Shown here: positions 43,281 to 52,665 of the stretch, in pieces
Numbering within the stretch: the stretch's first letter is position 1
Layout of the letters: each line of letters opens with the position of its first letter
Assembly (NCBI GenBank): GCA_035263125.1
Contig: DATFRP010000381.1
Coordinates: 7,506 to 71,505 of the forward strand
Reading direction: 5' to 3'
Source of the DNA: Gp6-AA40 sp035263125
GTDB taxonomy: Bacteria; Acidobacteriota; Vicinamibacteria; Vicinamibacterales; UBA2999
DNA length: 64,000 nt
Notes under the pieces: generated by a model
Seen by the model: the letters and a program-made list of their open reading frames with translations, nothing else
What the model was told of the DNA's origin: nothing
The model's database searches: none
Translations under genes and position numbers: made by a program

Positions 43281-43673
43281 TCACTGCTCAACTTTCAGCG
43301 GCCGTGTTCCTACGGACTTGCCGTCCATGAGGACTTCGACGACATACTCGCCTGCCGGAAGGCCGCTCGGGTACTTGATGTGAAACGCGGTGGCAGCGGC
43401 GTCACGATACGACACTTCGCGCGAGTCCTCGCTGACCAGGCGGCCGGCGTAGGTCCACCGAACACCGATCGTTCCCGACCCTGGCCCTTTCGTCAGCACC
43501 GACACGAACATGGTGTCGTCCGGCTTGAAGCGGCTGGTGAGATTGCCGACGCTGTTATCCGAATTCAGCGACGAACCGGTCTGAATCGTGTTGAGCTGCA
43601 GCGGACCGCTCGGCCGACAACCGGCAAGTACTGCGACGAGAACAAGCGCACCTAGTAACTTTTTGCAAACCAT
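43281..43673 (-). CDS. Small lipoprotein of unknown function
   Basis: 130 aa from ATG 43671-43673, overlapping the end of proS by 22 bases. Signal KLLGALVLVAVLAGC carries a clear lipobox (LAGC). The mature part is an Ig-like beta sandwich: FKPDDTMFVSVLTKGPGSG, IGVRWTYAGRLVSEDSREV, then YPSGLPAGEYVVEVLMDGKS and RPLKVE. It is likely an outer-membrane or periplasmic lipoprotein. It ends the nadB-proS run of minus-strand genes. No partner known. Confidence 0.6.
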   Translation of the reverse strand: MVCKKLLGALVLVAVLAGCRPSGPLQLNTIQTGSSLNSDNSVGNLTSRFKPDDTMFVSVLTKGPGSGTIGVRWTYAGRLVSEDSREVSYRDAAATAFHIKYPSGLPAGEYVVEVLMDGKSVGTRPLKVEQ

Positions 43674-45112
43674 GCTGACACCGTGGCGCCTCCGCCGCAT
43701 TTGATGCACGTCTTCCCGCTGAGCGGCGCCTCGCCGAAGGGAATGTTTCGAATCGTCGCCTGCGTCTCGGTCTTGATGTCGGCTTCACATGTCGCCGACC
43801 CACACCAGGGCGAGACAACGAAGCCAGGCCGTCCTTCCATGATCGCCTTGAATTCCTCGTACGAGTCGGTCCGGCTCGTGTGCTCCGTGCGATACGCGAT
43901 CGCGCGATCGAAGAGCGCCTGCTGAATCGTGGCAAGCCTCGTCGTGACATGAGCCGCCAGGCCTTCCATGGCCGCCGTTGATTTCTCGCGCGTGTCGCGG
44001 CGCGCCAGCATCACCTGCGACTTCTCGAGGTCCTTGGGTCCGATTTCCAGGCGCAGAGGGACGCCACGCATCTCCCACTCGTTGAACTTCCAGCCAGGCG
44101 TCTGCGTGTCGCGTTCGTCCAGCATGACACGCACACCGTGCGTGGTCAGCTCGTCGCGAATCTGCCGGGCGCGTGCCAGAACGGCGTCGCGCGAGCTGCC
44201 CTTCAGGATCGGCACGATCACCACCTGATAGGGTGCGATCCGAGGCGGCAGGATGAGACCGCCGTCGTCACCGTGCGTCATGATCACGCCGCCGATCATC
44301 CGCGTCGACACGCCCCACGAGGTGCCGTAGACGTACTGCACCGACTTGTCGCGCGCCTGAAACTTGATGTCGAAGACCTTCGCGAAGTTCTGGCCGAGGT
44401 TGTGCGATGTGCCCGCCTGCAGGGCGCGGCCGTCGCGCATCAGCCCCTCGATCGAGTAGGTTCGCTCGGCGCCCGCGAACTTCTCGCTCTCGGTCTTCTG
44501 TCCGTCGATGACCGGCATCGCCAGCTCGGTCTCGGCGAAATCCTTGTAGACGCCGAGCATCCTTCGCGTCTCCTCTTCGGCTTCCTCGGGCGTCTCGTGC
44601 GCCGTGTGACCTTCCTGCCAGAGGAATTCGGTCGTGCGGAGGAAGAGCCGCGTCACCTTCTCCCAGCGGACGACGTTGGCCCACTGATTGATGAGGATGG
44701 GCAAGTCGCGCCACGACTGCACCCATTTCGCGTACATCGTGCCGATGATCGTTTCGGAGGTCGGGCGAACGACGAGACGCTCCTCGAGTTCTTCGTTCCC
44801 GCCCTGGGTCACCCAGGCGACCTGCGGCGCGAAGCCCTCGACATGTTCCGACTCCTTCATCAGCAGGCTTTCCGGGATGAACAACGGAAAGTACGCGTTG
44901 ACGTGACCGGTCGCCTTGAACCGCCGATCGAGCGCCTGCTGCATCAGCTCCCAGATGGCGTATCCGTATGGACGAATCACCATGCAGCCTTTGACAGGCG
45001 AGTAATCCGCCAGCTCGGCGCGGCGGACGACATCGATGTACCAGCGGCCAAAGTCCTGCGACTGAGGCGTGACCTCGGTTGGAAGGTCGGGGATCTCGGT
45101 CTCTTTGCTCAT
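43652..45112 (-). CDS. proS: Proline--tRNA ligase (short, archaeal/eukaryal-like type)
   Basis: 486 aa from ATG 45110-45112. It charges tRNA-Pro. Class II motifs: DFGRWYIDVVRRAELADYSP near the start, the motif 2 region LINQWANVVRWEKVTRLFLR, and GTSWGVSTRMIGGVIMTHGD for motif 3. The anticodon domain and a C-terminal zinc-type domain (CGSATCEADIKTETQ, CIKCGGGATVSAWFAKSY) follow; the final Tyr is typical. This is the ProS type without the editing insertion of E. coli ProRS. It starts 20 bases after the nadB stop. Confidence 0.95.
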   Translation of the reverse strand: MSKETEIPDLPTEVTPQSQDFGRWYIDVVRRAELADYSPVKGCMVIRPYGYAIWELMQQALDRRFKATGHVNAYFPLFIPESLLMKESEHVEGFAPQVAWVTQGGNEELEERLVVRPTSETIIGTMYAKWVQSWRDLPILINQWANVVRWEKVTRLFLRTTEFLWQEGHTAHETPEEAEEETRRMLGVYKDFAETELAMPVIDGQKTESEKFAGAERTYSIEGLMRDGRALQAGTSHNLGQNFAKVFDIKFQARDKSVQYVYGTSWGVSTRMIGGVIMTHGDDGGLILPPRIAPYQVVIVPILKGSSRDAVLARARQIRDELTTHGVRVMLDERDTQTPGWKFNEWEMRGVPLRLEIGPKDLEKSQVMLARRDTREKSTAAMEGLAAHVTTRLATIQQALFDRAIAYRTEHTSRTDSYEEFKAIMEGRPGFVVSPWCGSATCEADIKTETQATIRNIPFGEAPLSGKTCIKCGGGATVSAWFAKSY

Positions 45113-45132
45113 TGAGGCGTGAAAGTTGGGAG

Positions 45133-46677
45133 TTATCGCTGAAGCACGTCGGCGACGTGTCTCAGCCAGTGTATATCGTCGCGCTGCGGGAAGTCCTCGC
45201 GGAAGTGGCCGCCACGGCTCTCTTCGCGGCGCAGGGCGGCACGGGCGATGAGCAGGCCCACGGTGGCGAGGCTGGCCACGCGACGCAACTCGCGATCGCC
45301 TGGTGCCCGATCGCGGGCGCGAACGATCGACGACCGCCAGGCCGACAACTGCGCCACCGCGGGCCGCAGGCTCGCCTCGGATCGCATGACGCCAGCCTGT
45401 CGCCACATGATGTCGCGCACATCCGATGCGGAAGGGGCGCTCACCTGCCCCGCGTCCTGACAATACCGTTCGGGCGCGGTTCCAAACGACGCGTGGACCA
45501 TGGGGCCCTGCATGGCCTCGGCTGCACGCGCGCCGAACACGAGCCCCTCGAGCAGCGAGTTGCTCGCAAGTCGATTGGCGCCATGCAGTCCGGTGCATGC
45601 GGCTTCACCCGCGGCGAAGAGACCAGCCACTGACGTGCGCCCGTGGAGATCCGTTTCGACGCCTCCCATGAGGTAGTGGGCGGCAGGGCTGACTGGAATG
45701 CGATCGGTCGCGAGGTCGAACCCGGCTTGACGACAGACTTTCGCGATCGTCGGAAACCGGGAGCGGACATAGGCCGGATCGAGATGAGCCATCGAGAGGT
45801 AGATGCGTGCGCCTGTCCGCTGCATCTCGCGAACAATCGCCCGCGAAACGAGATCGCGGGAGGCGAGATCACCGGCCGGCTCATATCGCTGGACGAAGCG
45901 CTCTCCTGCGTCGTTGACGAGCCACGCCCCTTCGCCGCGCAGCGCTTCCGACAGCAGAAACCGTGGCGCGCCGGCGACATTCAAGGCGGTGGGGTGAAAC
46001 TGGACGAACTCGAGATCGGCGACACGTGCGCCCGCTTCGAAGGCCATCGCGATCCCATCACCGGTCGCTACCGCTGGATTGGTCGTCTCGCGATACACCT
46101 GCCCGGCGCCGCCACTGGCAATCAGCGTGCGCTCCGCCTCGACTGCCCGCTCGCGTCCGTCGCGATCGAGAAATGTCGCGCCTCGACAGACGCCGCCACG
46201 CACGATCAGCGAGAGCGCGAGGGCATCGTCAAACACACGGACGCGGCTGTGCGCCGCGGTGGTCTGCCAGAGGACCTGCCCGATCGATCGGCCCGTGGCA
46301 TCGCGCACGTGCAGCACCCGCCGCACGCTGTGCGCCGCTTCACGAGCGAGCGCCGGCTGGCCGTGATCATCGCGGTCGAAGGCCACGCCCCACTCGATCA
46401 GTTCTCTTACATAGCGGGGGCCCTCGTGTACGAGCACGTCGACCGCCTCGGGCGTGCACAACCCGTCGCCGGCAGCCATCGTGTCCCGTGCGTGCGAGTC
46501 AGGCGAGTCGTCCTGCCCGAATGCGGCCGCGATCCCGCCCTGTGCGTAGCCGGTGTTGCTCTCCCGGGGATCGGCTTTGGTGAGCACGATGACAGTGCCG
46601 GCCTCGGCCAGCGAGATCGCCGCGCGCAGGCCGGCAATGCCGCTGCCGATGACCAGGAAATCGCCGCGTACGCTCAC
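45133..46677 (-). CDS. nadB: L-aspartate oxidase
   Basis: 514 aa from GTG 46675-46677; a longer frame up to 46800 is created by the palindrome element and is rejected. It oxidises L-aspartate to iminoaspartate for NAD synthesis. FAD-binding start FLVIGSGIAGLRAAISLAEA. Then SNTGYAQGGIAAAFGQDD, the HDRDDHGQPALAREAAHS-like capping region, and HYLMGGVETDLHGRTSVAGL followed by FAAGEAACTGLHGANRLASN. The C-terminal helical domain is typical. nadA and nadC are not in the window. Confidence 0.93.
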   Translation of the reverse strand: MSVRGDFLVIGSGIAGLRAAISLAEAGTVIVLTKADPRESNTGYAQGGIAAAFGQDDSPDSHARDTMAAGDGLCTPEAVDVLVHEGPRYVRELIEWGVAFDRDDHGQPALAREAAHSVRRVLHVRDATGRSIGQVLWQTTAAHSRVRVFDDALALSLIVRGGVCRGATFLDRDGRERAVEAERTLIASGGAGQVYRETTNPAVATGDGIAMAFEAGARVADLEFVQFHPTALNVAGAPRFLLSEALRGEGAWLVNDAGERFVQRYEPAGDLASRDLVSRAIVREMQRTGARIYLSMAHLDPAYVRSRFPTIAKVCRQAGFDLATDRIPVSPAAHYLMGGVETDLHGRTSVAGLFAAGEAACTGLHGANRLASNSLLEGLVFGARAAEAMQGPMVHASFGTAPERYCQDAGQVSAPSASDVRDIMWRQAGVMRSEASLRPAVAQLSAWRSSIVRARDRAPGDRELRRVASLATVGLLIARAALRREESRGGHFREDFPQRDDIHWLRHVADVLQR

Positions 46678-46689
46678 GCATTGGTATCC

Positions 46690-46810
46690 TATCAATGCCG
46701 AATGCTCGAGGGTCAAATGGGGTCGGGAGTCATTTTCTCGATCCACGTAAAATGACTCCCGACCCCATTTGACTCCCGACCCCATGTGAGCCTTGAGCAT
46801 TGAACATTGA
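46690..46810. repeat. Nested element: TCAATG-word arms around the GGGGTCGGGAGTCATTT palindrome (copy 2)
   Basis: The outer arms are TATCAATGCCGAATGCTCGA (from 46690) and GAGCCTTGAGCATTGAACAT (from 46789), which are imperfect complements. Inside is the inverted repeat 46715-46736 with 46749-46770 (22 bases, perfect), followed by one more partial unit to 46785. The whole occupies the divergent gap between nadB and aroB, where promoters of both genes must lie. Confidence 0.75.
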
Positions 46811-47894
46811 GACCCCTGTCAAGGTAGACGTCACCGTCGGCTCGCGCCTTTCGCCGATCCTCATCGGTCACGGTGCAAGCGAACAGCTTGCCGCCCTTCT
46901 CGACGCGCACCGTGTCGGCTCCCGGCGCTTCGTCGTGTCGAATTCCACGATCTGGCGCCTCCACGGCGAGCAGCTGCAGCGAGCGATCGGGATCGTCCAA
47001 CCGATTCTGCTTCCCGATGGCGAACGCTACAAAACACTGGCATCGGTCGCACGCGTCTACGACGGGCTCATTCGTGCAGGCGCCGATCGTGGCAGCGCGA
47101 TCATTGCGCTCGGCGGCGGCGTGCTCGGCGACACGGCCGGGTTTGCCGCAGCAACCTTCCTCCGCGGTATTTCACTCGTCCAGGTACCTACGACGCTGCT
47201 CGCGCAAGTCGACAGCGCGATCGGCGGGAAGGTCGGCGTCAACCACGCGCTCGGCAAGAATCTGATCGGCGCCTTCCACCAACCGGCGCTCGTGGTCGTC
47301 GATCCGCGGTTCCTCAGCACCCTGCCGCGTCGCGAGTTCCGCTCCGGTCTCTACGAGGTCATCAAGTACGGAATGATCGCGAGCCGCGATCTCTTCGAGC
47401 GCCTGGCGCGCCAGACCAGGGCGGTCATGGCAAAGGAGCCGGCTGTCCTGGTGCCAGCGATCGAGGAATCCTGCCGAATCAAAGCCGACGTCGTCTCCAA
47501 GGATGAACGCGAAAGCGGACTCCGCCGCACCCTCAACTACGGCCACACGGTTGGACACGCACTCGAGGCGGTCACGAAGTACCGACGGTTCAGACATGGA
47601 GAGGCCATTGCGATCGGCATGCTCGCCGCAGCCGACCTCGCCGCCGCACGTGGTGCCCTTGCCGGAAGTGATCGCGATGCGCTCGCGGGCCTGATCGCAG
47701 CGCTCGGTCCGCTTCCCTCTGTCTCAGATCTGCCGATTGCAGATGTCCTCGAGGCCATCCGACGCGACAAGAAGGTAGTCAACGGACGCCTGCACTTCGT
47801 GATCGCGATCGAGATCGGCGCAACGATGACGATCGATGACGTGACTGAAGACGAACTGGGTGGAGTCCTTCGCAGAGTAGGTCTTCGAGCGTAA
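46800..47894 (+). CDS. aroB: 3-dehydroquinate synthase
   Basis: 364 aa from TTG 46800, the first possible in-frame start after a TGA; it is inside the repeat arm, and no good ribosome binding site is seen. It makes dehydroquinate from DAHP in the shikimate pathway. NAD loop IALGGGVLGDTAGFAAATFL, then QVPTTLLAQVDSAIGGKVGV and the metal-ligand motifs EVIKYGMI, NYGHTVGHALEA and FRHGEAIAIGML. All are intact. It is isolated from other aro genes. Confidence 0.92.
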   Translation: MNIETPVKVDVTVGSRLSPILIGHGASEQLAALLDAHRVGSRRFVVSNSTIWRLHGEQLQRAIGIVQPILLPDGERYKTLASVARVYDGLIRAGADRGSAIIALGGGVLGDTAGFAAATFLRGISLVQVPTTLLAQVDSAIGGKVGVNHALGKNLIGAFHQPALVVVDPRFLSTLPRREFRSGLYEVIKYGMIASRDLFERLARQTRAVMAKEPAVLVPAIEESCRIKADVVSKDERESGLRRTLNYGHTVGHALEAVTKYRRFRHGEAIAIGMLAAADLAAARGALAGSDRDALAGLIAALGPLPSVSDLPIADVLEAIRRDKKVVNGRLHFVIAIEIGATMTIDDVTEDELGGVLRRVGLRA

Positions 47895-47933
47895 CCCCCA
47901 CCAGCCTCACTCGCCCGACCAGCCCCACCAGCC
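47895..47933. repeat. One-armed CCCCACCAGCC word repeat
   Basis: Thirty-nine bases of drifting CCCCACCAGCC units between the stops of convergent aroB and the response regulator gene. No opposite arm is visible. Its word style is like that of the inverted elements. Confidence 0.5.
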
Positions 47934-49325
<1,392 letters not shown>

Positions 49326-49332
49326 TGATGAT

Positions 49333-49459
49333 GGGTGATCTTTGATTATCGAATCGTTGTTGATTGCTGATTGTTGATCATTGATTGATCGTCCAATCAA
49401 TCGACAATCACCAGTCCCCAATCATCAACGAATCAACAATCAAAGATCACCAATCACCA
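49333..49459. repeat. GATTGTTGATT-word inverted repeat element
   Basis: AT-rich island. The left arm starts GGGTGATCTTTGATTATCGA and continues with TTGTTGATTGCTGATTGTTG. The right arm ends AATCAACAATCAAAGATCAC. The outermost parts pair best (GTGATCTTTGATT with AATCAAAGATCAC). The centre GATTGATCGTCCAATCAATC also pairs. It lies between two codirectional minus-strand genes and forms the leader of the response regulator gene. Confidence 0.8.
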
Positions 49460-49468
49460 AAAATGTGA

Positions 49469-50026
49469 TTACCTCACCCACCCGGCAGGAACACCGGCCT
49501 TCCGCGCTTCCTCCTGAATATCGGCGATCGCTTTCTGGTGCTGCTCGACTTCCTTCTTCACGCGATCGAGCTCGCCGATGCTCTTCTGGCGCCTGGCCGA
49601 TATCTCGCTGCACTGCGGAGGCGCCTGGCAGGCGGTGAATTCCCCGTACAGGCCGTTGATCTGACTTTGAAGGGCAGCCGCAAATATTCCGGCTCGTGCC
49701 AGGGCGTCGCGCTCGATCTTGATCCGATCCCGCCAGGCGGCCTCGTCCTTGGCGCCGTCCGGCTGTTTCGTCTTGCTGTCGCCGGCTCCGGAGGGCGGGA
49801 TCGGCGGAGGCGCGGCCGGAGCCGGCGAGGGCGATGGATCCGGTTTGAGGCTGTCGTTCGTATAGACCTTGCCGCTCGCTTTGAGGGCCTTTCGCTTGGC
49901 CTCGGTCTCTTTCGCGACGGCGCCCAGGCCCTGCCCCCAGGCCGGACTTCCGATCGACACAGCGACGACCGTGGCGGCAATGAGCGACCACGCGCCGACG
50001 CGCGCACGCATCACATCGGGCTTCAT
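49469..50026 (-). CDS. Secreted coiled-coil protein of unknown function
   Basis: 185 aa. Signal peptide GAWSLIAATVVAVSIGSPAW, then a basic stretch, a Pro-rich segment (PSPSPAPAAPPPIPPS, about 63-80), and a helical, heptad-like region to the end. The end is SARRQKSIGELDRVKKEVEQ and on, with two cysteines before it (CQAPPQC). It may span part of the envelope. It is in line with the minor pilin genes upstream and might serve pilus assembly; that is inference from position. Confidence 0.55.
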   Translation of the reverse strand: MKPDVMRARVGAWSLIAATVVAVSIGSPAWGQGLGAVAKETEAKRKALKASGKVYTNDSLKPDPSPSPAPAAPPPIPPSGAGDSKTKQPDGAKDEAAWRDRIKIERDALARAGIFAAALQSQINGLYGEFTACQAPPQCSEISARRQKSIGELDRVKKEVEQHQKAIADIQEEARKAGVPAGWVR

Positions 50027-50082
50027 GATCTGATCCTCGACCCGGGGCCCTCACGGTCAAGACGACCGCAGTGGCGAACACA

Positions 50083-50760
50083 TCATTGTCGAACGACACG
50101 CCACGAGAGCACGCGAGTGCGTGTCAGCACACGATGCAGTGTGACTTCGATCGTCTGCACCGAACCTGCAGTCCCGTAGGCCTGGGCGCGCAGTTGCAGA
50201 ACGCCCCGACCAGGATTCGGCCCATGCGACTCGTCTCCATCGACGAGCGGGTCAGCGTCGGTCTCGAGTGGATCGTCCGCGACCCAGACCATGAGGTAGA
50301 CGCGCGAGTCGATGCTGCCTGAAAGGCTCAGCGCCGAAAGCGGCGCATGCGCATAGAGACGCCAGATCGGATTGTTCGCGCCCCATGGTCGTTCCACAGT
50401 GTTCGCGATCAGCTCGTCGCTGCTGCACGAGGCGTGGCCGCAGTTGAGGGTGTCGGTGGCTTCGCTCAAATCCAGTCGCGATCCGTCGGTCAGGATGCGA
50501 ACCCCGGGGGGACCATCGACAAACGTGGACACGAACGCGCCGTTCAGCACCCCGGTCCAATCGCCCGCACGCGAGAGATCCAGAATAGCGCGTTCCACGG
50601 CCGCGTCGGCGGCGAAGAACGTCTCGGCGCTCCAACGGTGATGTGCGGCGATGCGCATCTCGGTCGATGCCAACAGCGTCAGGGCCAGGCTCAACGCGCA
50701 GATCAGGCTCATCGACAACAACACGACGACGAGCGCGAGACCGTGCTCGGCGTTGACCAC
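50083..50760 (-). CDS. PilX-like minor pilin/pilus assembly protein
   Basis: 225 aa from GTG 50758-50760, 19 bases after the pilW stop; earlier starts would overlap pilW. The N-terminus NAEHGLALVVVLLSMSLICA has a hydrophobic helix with H-G at the expected cleavage place (E-H-G before LALV). It then shows the S/T-E-M-R-I-A pattern and AETFFAADAAVERA typical of PilX, in which the pilin helix continues. The rest is a beta-rich globular domain with paired Cys (NCGHASC). It would sit at the pilus tip priming complex with the two neighbours. Confidence 0.75.
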   Translation of the reverse strand: MVNAEHGLALVVVLLSMSLICALSLALTLLASTEMRIAAHHRWSAETFFAADAAVERAILDLSRAGDWTGVLNGAFVSTFVDGPPGVRILTDGSRLDLSEATDTLNCGHASCSSDELIANTVERPWGANNPIWRLYAHAPLSALSLSGSIDSRVYLMVWVADDPLETDADPLVDGDESHGPNPGRGVLQLRAQAYGTAGSVQTIEVTLHRVLTRTRVLSWRVVRQ

Positions 50761-50779
50761 ACGATCGTGCGCCGGCTGC

Positions 50780-51985
50780 TCAGCGCCCGATGAACAGATT
50801 GCGTGGCGAAACATCGAATTGCACATGAAGATCGGGAACGTACATGTCGGCGGCGCCGGCGATCCCGCCTCTCGAGAAGAGTGGGCCTGCGGGGCCGCGT
50901 AATGCGACGATGGCTGACTGCAGGCGCAGGCTCACGCGCACGGTGCGCACACGAAGCAGATCGGCATCGAAACGGTTCGAGGCCGTCGCATTCGGGCACC
51001 ACGGACCATCGTTGAGCAGATCCGGCGTGAGCTCCACCAGTGCACGACTGCCTTCCGCCAACGTTGGCAATCGCGGCACGTGCTCCCCGGCCACGACGAG
51101 AAACGTGCAGTTCTCACCTGGCGGCCACGCGTCGCCCTCTGCGCCAATTGCCGGCGGCTTCGGTCCGTACGTCGTCCATGGGCCAGGCTGGCTGTCGAGA
51201 GCGATCGCCGTACGTCGTGGCGGCTCGGCCTCGCCGAAGTAGTCGAAGCTCAACGCGACCACATCGTCGACAACCGGCTGATCACTCGCCCACCCATCGA
51301 ACCGCATCAACTGGGAGGTGCCGGTCGCGGTATCGAGCTTCAGATAGTAGGTCGCCAGCTTCACCTCGACGATCGCACTCCCGGCCTCGTACGCTGCCGC
51401 TGGCGCGCCCCGATGACCAAGGGTGGCGATCCCGGCGCCTGTCTGATCGACCGTGAAAACGTCCCACTGACCACGCTCGTCGAAGACCATGGCGCGGGTA
51501 CCCACGTCGAAGCCGCATACCTGCGTCATCGTCGCGCCGGGGCAGTTCGGCATCGCGCTGAGAGAAGCGTCGACGCTGCCCGCCGGCAGCACGGCAGCCA
51601 AGGTGGATTGAGCAGACGTCGCGGCGACGTAGACCAGACTCATCGCATCGCGACGGAAGAAGACTCCGCGTGCGGGATCGGAGACGTCTCCGAACGCTCG
51701 ATACGGCATCACCGGCGCAATCGCCTCGTTGAGCGGTCCACGTGCCGGACCGGCATACGTACCTGCGCCGGCCATGAGGAGATCCTGCCGAAGAACATCA
51801 ACCGCGACGCGGGCACGCTGCTGAAGATCAGCCTGGTCCGTCTGCGCCCGGAAGATGCGTTGACCCTGACTTGCAACGCCGAGCACCGCAGCGACGACCG
51901 TCATCGCAATGAGCAACGCGACAAGCAGTTCCACGAGCGTGAATCCCTGTTCGATTCGTGACCGACCCTCTGACGAACGCATCAT
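50780..51985 (-). CDS. PilW-like minor pilin
   Basis: 401 aa from ATG 51983-51985. Class III-type signal: RSRIEQG then FTLVELLVALLIAMTVVAAV, with Glu at position 5 of the mature helix (FTLVE). It is a long protein with a large C-terminal domain, as in PilW. Cys pairs (CPGATMTQVCGF) suggest disulfides. The start overlaps the pilV stop (4 bases), so translation is coupled. Confidence 0.8.
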   Translation of the reverse strand: MMRSSEGRSRIEQGFTLVELLVALLIAMTVVAAVLGVASQGQRIFRAQTDQADLQQRARVAVDVLRQDLLMAGAGTYAGPARGPLNEAIAPVMPYRAFGDVSDPARGVFFRRDAMSLVYVAATSAQSTLAAVLPAGSVDASLSAMPNCPGATMTQVCGFDVGTRAMVFDERGQWDVFTVDQTGAGIATLGHRGAPAAAYEAGSAIVEVKLATYYLKLDTATGTSQLMRFDGWASDQPVVDDVVALSFDYFGEAEPPRRTAIALDSQPGPWTTYGPKPPAIGAEGDAWPPGENCTFLVVAGEHVPRLPTLAEGSRALVELTPDLLNDGPWCPNATASNRFDADLLRVRTVRVSLRLQSAIVALRGPAGPLFSRGGIAGAADMYVPDLHVQFDVSPRNLFIGR

Positions 51986-52506
51986 TGGCTGTGCCTTGCT
52001 TTCACGCTGGCAAACTGGGCCTGGCGGAGCAACCCATCTGCACCTGTTTGATCTCCCATGCCGCTTCTCACGAGGACTCGGACGATCAGGACGAATGCCT
52101 CGTCGGAACCCGACGCGATCCGTTCGATCGACCATCGTCGCGTGTAGACGGCGGCAGCCGGCCGCTCGACGCCCTGGCCGACGACCACGCCGCGTGCATC
52201 AACGTGATCGACAAAGCCGGCGATGTTGTGCGCGAGCGGGTCGCCGGACACGGATTCAACCGCCCATTCGCTGGCTCGCAGCTGTTCCAGTTTCTGGACG
52301 CCGAGAATCGTCGCCTCGGTTGCGCTTCTCGCCGTGAGATTGGTGGCTGCCGCGAGTGAGAGCAGCCTCACGACTGCGAGCACACCGGTGGTCATGATGA
52401 GCGCCGCGATCATGACTTCGATCAGCGAAACGCCGCGCTCATTCGATCGGACGTGTGTCGCGAGAGGTGCCGCGTCGTTCATGCAGAGGAAGGCCGCGTC
52501 GTTCAT
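51982..52506 (-). CDS. PilV-like minor pilin
   Basis: 174 aa from the ATG at 52504-52506; a second in-frame ATG lies at 52480-52482. The two starts are both in a 24-base tandem duplication. Mature-type helix RSNERGVSLIEVMIAALIMT with cleavage at RG before VSLIE and Glu at +5. A short globular part follows. It forms the minor pilin set with pilW and pilX. Because the two tandem copies each hold an ATG, the start may be used at either. Confidence 0.75.
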   Translation of the reverse strand: MNDAAFLCMNDAAPLATHVRSNERGVSLIEVMIAALIMTTGVLAVVRLLSLAAATNLTARSATEATILGVQKLEQLRASEWAVESVSGDPLAHNIAGFVDHVDARGVVVGQGVERPAAAVYTRRWSIERIASGSDEAFVLIVRVLVRSGMGDQTGADGLLRQAQFASVKARHSQ

Positions 52507-52516
52507 GCCGAGGAAG
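52469..52516. repeat. 24-base tandem duplication at the pilV start
   Basis: Copies at 52469-52492 and 52493-52516, differing by one base (CAG against CCG). Each contains a CAT on the plus strand, that is an ATG for pilV. The protein begins MNDAAFLC then MNDAAPL. Confidence 0.85.
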
Positions 52517-52665
52517 ATCGCAAGTCGAATGCCGCACAGAGTCGGGATCCACTTCGCACCTGCAAGTCACACCGCGTCGTGGAGTTGCGGAAACGTTGGA
52601 GGGTGTGAGGGAGTAGCGATCGGTTGCCGGATCGCAGAATCTGCCACTTCACCGAGGCGAGAAGA

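Noticed and set aside
46678..46800. An extended nadB start up to 46800
   Set aside because: The added residues come from the repeat element. The protein family starts at the FAD-binding strand just after the GTG at 46677.
52620..52665. A sigma54 promoter before pilV (TGGCAG, then TGC on the minus strand)
   Set aside because: The distance between the GG and GC pairs is 10 bases; sigma54 needs 12.
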